Below, piece by piece: positions 29,705 through 33,497 of a DNA stretch of 33,497 nucleotides. The DNA comes from Colwellia sp. (GTDB taxonomy: Bacteria > Pseudomonadota > Gammaproteobacteria > Enterobacterales > Alteromonadaceae). Each line of letters starts with the position of its first letter. Position 1 is the stretch's first letter. A program made the position numbers and the translations under genes. The stretch spans positions 1 to 33,497 of the forward strand of contig JALJPA010000027.1 in NCBI GenBank assembly GCA_022969215.1, written 5' to 3'. Below the pieces are notes generated by a model, which saw nothing but the letters and a program-made list of their open reading frames with translations, had not been told where the DNA came from and ran no database searches.

Positions 29705-30475
29705 ATGACTAGACAAGCAATTGTAGCCGCAAATTGGAAAATGAACGGTGACTCAGCCCTAGTTGATACTATGGTTTCAGGGTTAGCAGATGTTAAACTA
29801 TCTTCACACGTTGATGTAGTGATCTGTCCTAGCTTCCCATATTTATCTGAGCTTGCTCAGAAAATAAAAGCAGCTAACTTAAATGAAGCGATTCATGTTG
29901 GTTCACAAAATGTAAGCGAACATGAAAGTGGTGCCTTCACAGGTGAAATATCCACAGCTATGTTGCAAAATTTAGCGATTAACTATGTAATAGTTGGTCA
30001 CTCTGAACGTAGAAGTATTTTTAAAGAAACTTCTACGCAAGTTGCTAAAAAAGTTCATGCGGCATTGAATGCCGGCTTAACACCCATCTTATGTATTGGT
30101 GAAAGCGAAGCAGAGCGAGCAACCGGAGAAACAGAAACTGTGTTATCAGCACAGATTCAGCCAGTTATCGATGAAATTGGCATAGAGAAATTTAATGATG
30201 TTGTTATCGCGTATGAGCCAGTTTGGGCGATAGGTACAGGGAAAACAGCATCAAGTGCGATGGCACAAGAAACACATCAGTTTATTCGTCAATTTTTAGC
30301 TCAACAGAGCGAGCAAGTGGCGGCTAAAGTACCTTTACTCTACGGTGGCAGCGTTAACGCAGCTAACTGTGAAGAATTATTTGCACAAGCTGATATAGAC
30401 GGTGGTCTTATTGGTGGAGCTAGTTTAAAAGCCGAACAATTTAAAATTATTTGTTCCGCAGCGAAAGGAAGATAG
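29705..30475 (+). CDS. tpiA: Triosephosphate isomerase TpiA
   Basis: TpiA interconverts dihydroxyacetone phosphate and glyceraldehyde 3-phosphate in glycolysis and gluconeogenesis. The 256-residue TIM barrel has Lys12 (AANWKMNG), the electrophile His99 (VIVGHSERR), the catalytic base Glu171 (AYEPVWAIGTGK, including the mobile loop 6) and the phosphate-binding LYGGSVNAANC and GGLIGGASL. An AGAGG sequence lies upstream of the ATG. The secG start is only two bases after its stop, with the secG ribosome binding site inside the tpiA end, so the two are translationally coupled or at least co-transcribed. Confidence 0.98.
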   Translation: MTRQAIVAANWKMNGDSALVDTMVSGLADVKLSSHVDVVICPSFPYLSELAQKIKAANLNEAIHVGSQNVSEHESGAFTGEISTAMLQNLAINYVIVGHSERRSIFKETSTQVAKKVHAALNAGLTPILCIGESEAERATGETETVLSAQIQPVIDEIGIEKFNDVVIAYEPVWAIGTGKTASSAMAQETHQFIRQFLAQQSEQVAAKVPLLYGGSVNAANCEELFAQADIDGGLIGGASLKAEQFKIICSAAKGR

Positions 30476-30477
30476 AA

Positions 30478-30885
30478 ATGTTGTATCAAGTATTAATTAT
30501 CGTTTACGTACTTATTGCTTTAGCCCTAATTGGATTAGTATTAATTCAACAAGGTAAAGGCGCAGACATGGGCGCATCTTTTGGTGCCGGCTCTTCTGCC
30601 ACTGTATTTGGTTCAGGTGGTTCTGGTAACTTCCTAACTTCTGCAACAACGTATTTAGCCGTAGCATTCTTTGCTATCAGCTTAATCTTAGGTAACTTAA
30701 CTGCTAACAAAACCAAAGCGGTTGATGAGTGGAATAACCTAAGCGTTCCGGTTGAACAAGCTGTTGATGCAATTCCTGGTGAAAGCCTTGAAGCAACTAC
30801 ATTACCAGCTGCACAAAACAGCGATGTACCTGTATCATCTGACGGCGCTGCTAAGAAAGAAGAAGATAGCAACGTTCCAGATTAA
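30478..30885 (+). CDS. secG: Preprotein translocase subunit SecG
   Basis: SecG is an auxiliary inner-membrane subunit of the SecYEG channel that stimulates SecA-driven export. The 135-residue product starts at the ATG at 30478, with AAGGA upstream. An in-frame start at 30451 inside tpiA is rejected because it adds MFRSERKIE before the conserved MLYQVLIIVYVLIALALIGL. There are two membrane helices (about 2-22 and 50-70) separated by the Gly/Ser-rich loop GKGADMGASFGAGSSATVFG, all typical of SecG. The C-terminal tail is longer and more acidic than in E. coli (110 residues). The order glmM ... secG-tRNA-Leu matches E. coli. Confidence 0.96.
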   Translation: MLYQVLIIVYVLIALALIGLVLIQQGKGADMGASFGAGSSATVFGSGGSGNFLTSATTYLAVAFFAISLILGNLTANKTKAVDEWNNLSVPVEQAVDAIPGESLEATTLPAAQNSDVPVSSDGAAKKEEDSNVPD

Positions 30886-30953
30886 ATTGATATGATTAAA
30901 TTAACTAAGCCTCAACTTAGTTAAAGCTAAAAAGTTTAAAAATCTAGTACTGC

Positions 30954-31038
30954 GCGGATGTGGCGGAATTGGTAGACGCGCCAGCTTGAGGGGCTGGTGA
31001 CTTAGGTCGTGGGGGTTCAAGTCCCCCCATCCGCACCA
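30954..31038 (+). tRNA. tRNA-Leu(GAG)
   Basis: The acceptor arms GCGGATG (30954-30960) and CATCCGC pair perfectly, and the gene encodes its own CCA (31036-31038). The anticodon stem is CCAGC/GCTGG around the loop TTGAGGG, giving anticodon GAG. A long variable arm marks a class II (leucine) tRNA. The D-loop has TTGGTAGA and the T-arm GGGGGTTCAAGTCCCCC. E. coli leuU (also GAG) sits after secG too. A small palindrome, TTAACTAAG / CTTAGTTAA, lies between secG and the tRNA (30901-30924). Confidence 0.97.
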
Positions 31039-31058
31039 CTAGATTTAAATAGAATATT

Positions 31059-31089
31059 AAAAGGCCGATACATTTGTATCGGCCTTTTT
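31059..31089 (+). terminator. Terminator after tRNA-Leu
   Basis: AAAAGGCCGATAC (31059-31071) pairs perfectly with GTATCGGCCTTTT (31076-31088), loop ATTT, followed by T. It is 20 bases after the tRNA end. Confidence 0.9.
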
Positions 31090-31335
31090 GCGTTTGTGCC
31101 AGAAACCACTGTGAATACCAGCTGAAAACGCACTAAACATAGTTCGGTAAAAATAACTCGGTAAACGTAAAATAACCGCAGAAATGTTCCTAGGGGCAGA
31201 AGGGGTAGGACGAACCTACTCGAGAGCTAATATAGGGGATTGAAGTGTTAATTGCCACGGATATGCCTGCCTATGGTCACTACATCTAAAAACTACCTGT
31301 GGTGATCAACTTTTACTTAAAGTCCATTAGAATAC

Positions 31336-31583
31336 ATGTATCATATTGGTCGAAGTGGCTGTGATGGTGCAGTAGACTTAGCAATATCACTTATGGAGAT
31401 TATCATCATTTCAAAGTGATAGAAAAGAAGAACAAGATCAGGCTTGAACGTAAGCAGGTATCAGGCTTTGAAGTTGATGAAGAAATCATAGCCGAGCCGT
31501 TAAACGTAATTTATCCATGGCAGCACCTGATGGCTCTGGAAAAAAAAGTCAGTGAATGCCTATATCGGGGCAGAGTATTCTAA
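31336..31583 (+). pseudogene. Degraded coding remnant in the tRNA-Leu to chemoreceptor gap
   Basis: The 714-base stretch 31039-31752 has no intact gene. Within it, a frame from an ATG at 31336 (MYHIGRSGCDGAVDLAISL...) ends at a stop after 27 codons. A second frame, open from 31365 to the TAA at 31583, encodes coding-like sequence (GDYHHFKVIEKKNKIRLERK, then EVDEEIIAEPLNVIYPWQHL) with no good start codon. Joining the two by one frameshift near 31395 would give a protein of about 80 residues. I do not recognise the family. The first frame could also be chance. An 8-bp inverted repeat, CGCTATGT / ACATAGCG (31710-31730), closes the gap. The region could be the residue of an integrated element beside the tRNA. 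Confidence 0.35.
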
Positions 31584-31752
31584 ACCAGAGTAAGTAGTCG
31601 CTAATCATGTAGGTTTTACTTTGCTTAATTGATAGTAAGTTGATGATGTGTAGTGAACCTACGCTATACATCCTTGGTGTTTAGCGGATTTAACAGAGGT
31701 CGGAATAGACGCTATGTTATGTACATAGCGCTGATTATGAATATAGTTACCG

Positions 31753-33369
31753 TTAGACTTTGAACTTCGATGTTGTTTTTTGTAATTGCACGGAGTTATT
31801 ATCAAGCATTAGAGCAACTTGACCAATCTCTTCAATCGAGATCTGTGTTGCACCAAAGCTACCGTGCATTTGTTCTATATTATCAACAACAATTTTAGCA
31901 ACACTTGATTGCTCTTCCGTCGCGGTGGCAATTTGACTGTTCATTGAACTAATATGGCCAATCTGAGCTTTAATTTTAGTTAATGATTTATCAACTTCTA
32001 GCGATATTTTTTCATTACTGTGTGCCTGCTTGCTTGCTAACTCCATAGTCGTCACCGATTTATCTGCGGCAGATATTAATTTATCTAATAACTCTCTTAT
32101 TTCGGTGGTTGACAAGGCCGTACGAGAGGCGAGGCTGCGTACTTCATCAGCAACCACCGCAAAACCTCGGCCTTGCTCACCAGCTCTTGCTGCTTCTATT
32201 GCCGCGTTTAAAGCAAGTAAGTTGGTTTGATCAGCAATGCCATTGATTACATCAAGAATTTGGTTCATGTTTTGCGAATCTTTTGCTAACTGATCAATAA
32301 CATGCGATGCATTATTGATCTCTTGTGCTAGCGCCGTAGAAACCGACAAAGATTTCTGCACATTTTCCATGCCTAAATTAACCTCAGACTCACCTTCATC
32401 TGCCGCTGATGCGGCTTCGGCCGCAGACTTAGCAATATCAGTAACACTAAATTGCATTTCAATCATCGACTGTTTCGTTATTTCGGCAACATCGGCTTGC
32501 TCTTGCACATTTTCATTTACATCCCTAACTTTATTCGTTAATTGCTCAGCACACCGAGTCAGTGGCGGTACAGTATCAATTACCTCTTTGACAATACCTC
32601 TTAGAAATTGAGTAAAAGCATTAAAGTTTTTTGCGACGCTGCCAAGTTCATCTTGACTAGCGACATTAATTTGATTGGTTAAGTCGCCGCCACCTAAGGC
32701 TAGTTTTTGTAAAGATGAATCAATAATAACAACAGATTGACTTACAGAACGAGCAATAATCACACTAAGAAAAGACATCACTAAGAGAAGTGAAATACCT
32801 AATAGTATGCTTAAATCTCTAGACTCATTGGCATTGGTAATCGTTTTTTTAATTAACGATTTAAATAAGTTAGCTGCACTTTCTTTATCTTGCTTTAACA
32901 ACGTTTCAACCTGTTCAAACAGATTCGTTTTTTCTTCAATTTTAGGCTTAGCAGATTGAAAATCTATTTCGTCATTAATAAAAGCCAAAGATATATTTTT
33001 ACTTATGTTGTTGTATGCTTTACTTTCTTTTATCAAGTTATTAATCCCAGTAAAGCTACTGTCCAGTGACTCTATACGCTTAAAATTAGTAATTAAACTG
33101 CCAAACATTTCTTCAGCTTGTTCAATCAAATCTTCATCACCAAAAGAAACGCTTTGAGTATAAACTTCATCAATACGTTGCCAACGAGTCACATTTTCAC
33201 TGGTTAAGTTAACCAAATGTATGGTGGTATTTTCTATAGTATTTAATAAGCGCTGATTGGTAGATATGGCATTTATATTAATAATTAAATTAACGACAAA
33301 GCTTAATATGGCAATAGCTAATATTGCCAAAATTTTATAAAAAATAGGTAACTTTTTAAAAATGCTCAT
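31753..33369 (-). CDS. Methyl-accepting chemotaxis protein
   Basis: A 538-residue transmembrane chemoreceptor that signals through CheW/CheA to the flagellar motor. Membrane helix 1 (about 11-31) and helix 2 (about 187-206) bracket a periplasmic ligand-binding region of about 155 residues, which looks all-helical (four-helix-bundle type); the ligand cannot be deduced. HAMP follows (about 207-260), then the long signalling coiled coil, with the conserved hairpin tip [20 protein letters not shown] ... [17 protein letters not shown] (378-417). There is no C-terminal CheR/CheB tether pentapeptide. AGAGG precedes the ATG. It is a single gene with no che genes in the window. Confidence 0.95.
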   Translation of the reverse strand: MSIFKKLPIFYKILAILAIAILSFVVNLIININAISTNQRLLNTIENTTIHLVNLTSENVTRWQRIDEVYTQSVSFGDEDLIEQAEEMFGSLITNFKRIESLDSSFTGINNLIKESKAYNNISKNISLAFINDEIDFQSAKPKIEEKTNLFEQVETLLKQDKESAANLFKSLIKKTITNANESRDLSILLGISLLLVMSFLSVIIARSVSQSVVIIDSSLQKLALGGGDLTNQINVASQDELGSVAKNFNAFTQFLRGIVKEVIDTVPPLTRCAEQLTNKVRDVNENVQEQADVAEITKQSMIEMQFSVTDIAKSAAEAASAADEGESEVNLGMENVQKSLSVSTALAQEINNASHVIDQLAKDSQNMNQILDVINGIADQTNLLALNAAIEAARAGEQGRGFAVVADEVRSLASRTALSTTEIRELLDKLISAADKSVTTMELASKQAHSNEKISLEVDKSLTKIKAQIGHISSMNSQIATATEEQSSVAKIVVDNIEQMHGSFGATQISIEEIGQVALMLDNNSVQLQKTTSKFKV

Positions 33370-33425
33370 ACTGACCTCTAAGACTAAATAGACTACTACT
33401 CACTACTATAATTTGTTAATTAAAG

Positions 33426-33454
33426 GCCACTAAGGTCAAAATAACCTTAGTGGC
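33426..33454. terminator. Inverted repeat upstream of the chemoreceptor gene, probable terminator of a neighbour
   Basis: GCCACTAAGGT (33426-33436) pairs perfectly with ACCTTAGTGGC (33444-33454) with a 7-base loop. On the minus strand it is followed by CTTTAATTAA, so it may end a gene beyond the right edge of the window. It is about 55 bases before the chemoreceptor start. Confidence 0.5.
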
Positions 33455-33497
33455 TGACCTTTATAAAGTTGCTCGTTAGTAATTGAGGACAACTCTA

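Noticed and set aside
30451-30477. SecG start inside tpiA
   Set aside because: It adds nine charged residues before the conserved SecG N terminus. The ATG at 30478 has its own AAGGA.
31039-31752. Attachment-site duplication or intact integrase next to tRNA-Leu
   Set aside because: No second copy of the tRNA 3' end was seen and no integrase-like frame exists in the window.

Overview
The window reads as a chromosomal core segment of an AT-rich, marine, probably cold-adapted gammaproteobacterium of the Alteromonadales, most likely Colwellia. Four things point there: gene order (rnt/motY, cysZ/zipA-ligA, dapB-carA-carB-greA, yhbY/rlmE-ftsH-folP-glmM-tpiA-secG-tRNA-Leu); protein similarity to E. 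coli and Vibrio homologues recalled from memory; a sodium-type flagellar protein (MotY); and a secreted M1 aminopeptidase of the type characterised as cold-active ColAP in Colwellia psychrerythraea. No database search was run, so the genus is an inference.

Layout. Positions 1-394 hold the N-terminal part of RNase T (minus strand), divergent from motY, which has a good sigma-28-type promoter. Next come a secreted M1 aminopeptidase, a small lipoprotein (minus) and cysZ (minus), divergent from zipA-ligA and a small DUF3392-type membrane protein. Positions 9.6-14.1 kb hold an NhaC-family antiporter (minus), an EAL-HDOD signalling protein (minus) and the sodium/proline symporter PutP (plus). Positions 14.4-21.7 kb hold fklB, an unrecognised 138-residue protein, dapB, carA, carB and greA. 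Positions 21.9-23.1 kb hold a two-gene module: an SPFH membrane protein and a short Arc-like ribbon-helix-helix protein. Positions 23.5-31.0 kb hold yhbY (minus), rlmE, ftsH, folP, glmM, tpiA, secG and a tRNA-Leu(GAG). The last 2.4 kb hold a gene-poor stretch with a degraded coding remnant and a methyl-accepting chemotaxis protein (minus).

How the genes work together. Most encode housekeeping functions: DNA ligation and division (ligA, zipA), arginine/pyrimidine precursor synthesis (carAB), lysine and cell-wall precursors (dapB, glmM), folate (folP), membrane protein quality control and secretion (ftsH, secG), ribosome maturation (rlmE, yhbY) and transcription fidelity (greA). Sodium use is a theme: MotY, PutP and the NhaC-type antiporter fit a marine life style. 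MotY, the chemoreceptor and the EAL-HDOD protein belong to motility and signalling.

There is no CRISPR array, prophage, intact insertion sequence, restriction or recognisable defence cluster. The least explained features are the SPFH-RHH pair with a twin-palindrome promoter, a repeat family shared by two intergenic regions (zipA-ligA and RHH-yhbY), structured intergenic sequences before ftsH, folP and tpiA, and a frame-broken remnant after tRNA-Leu.
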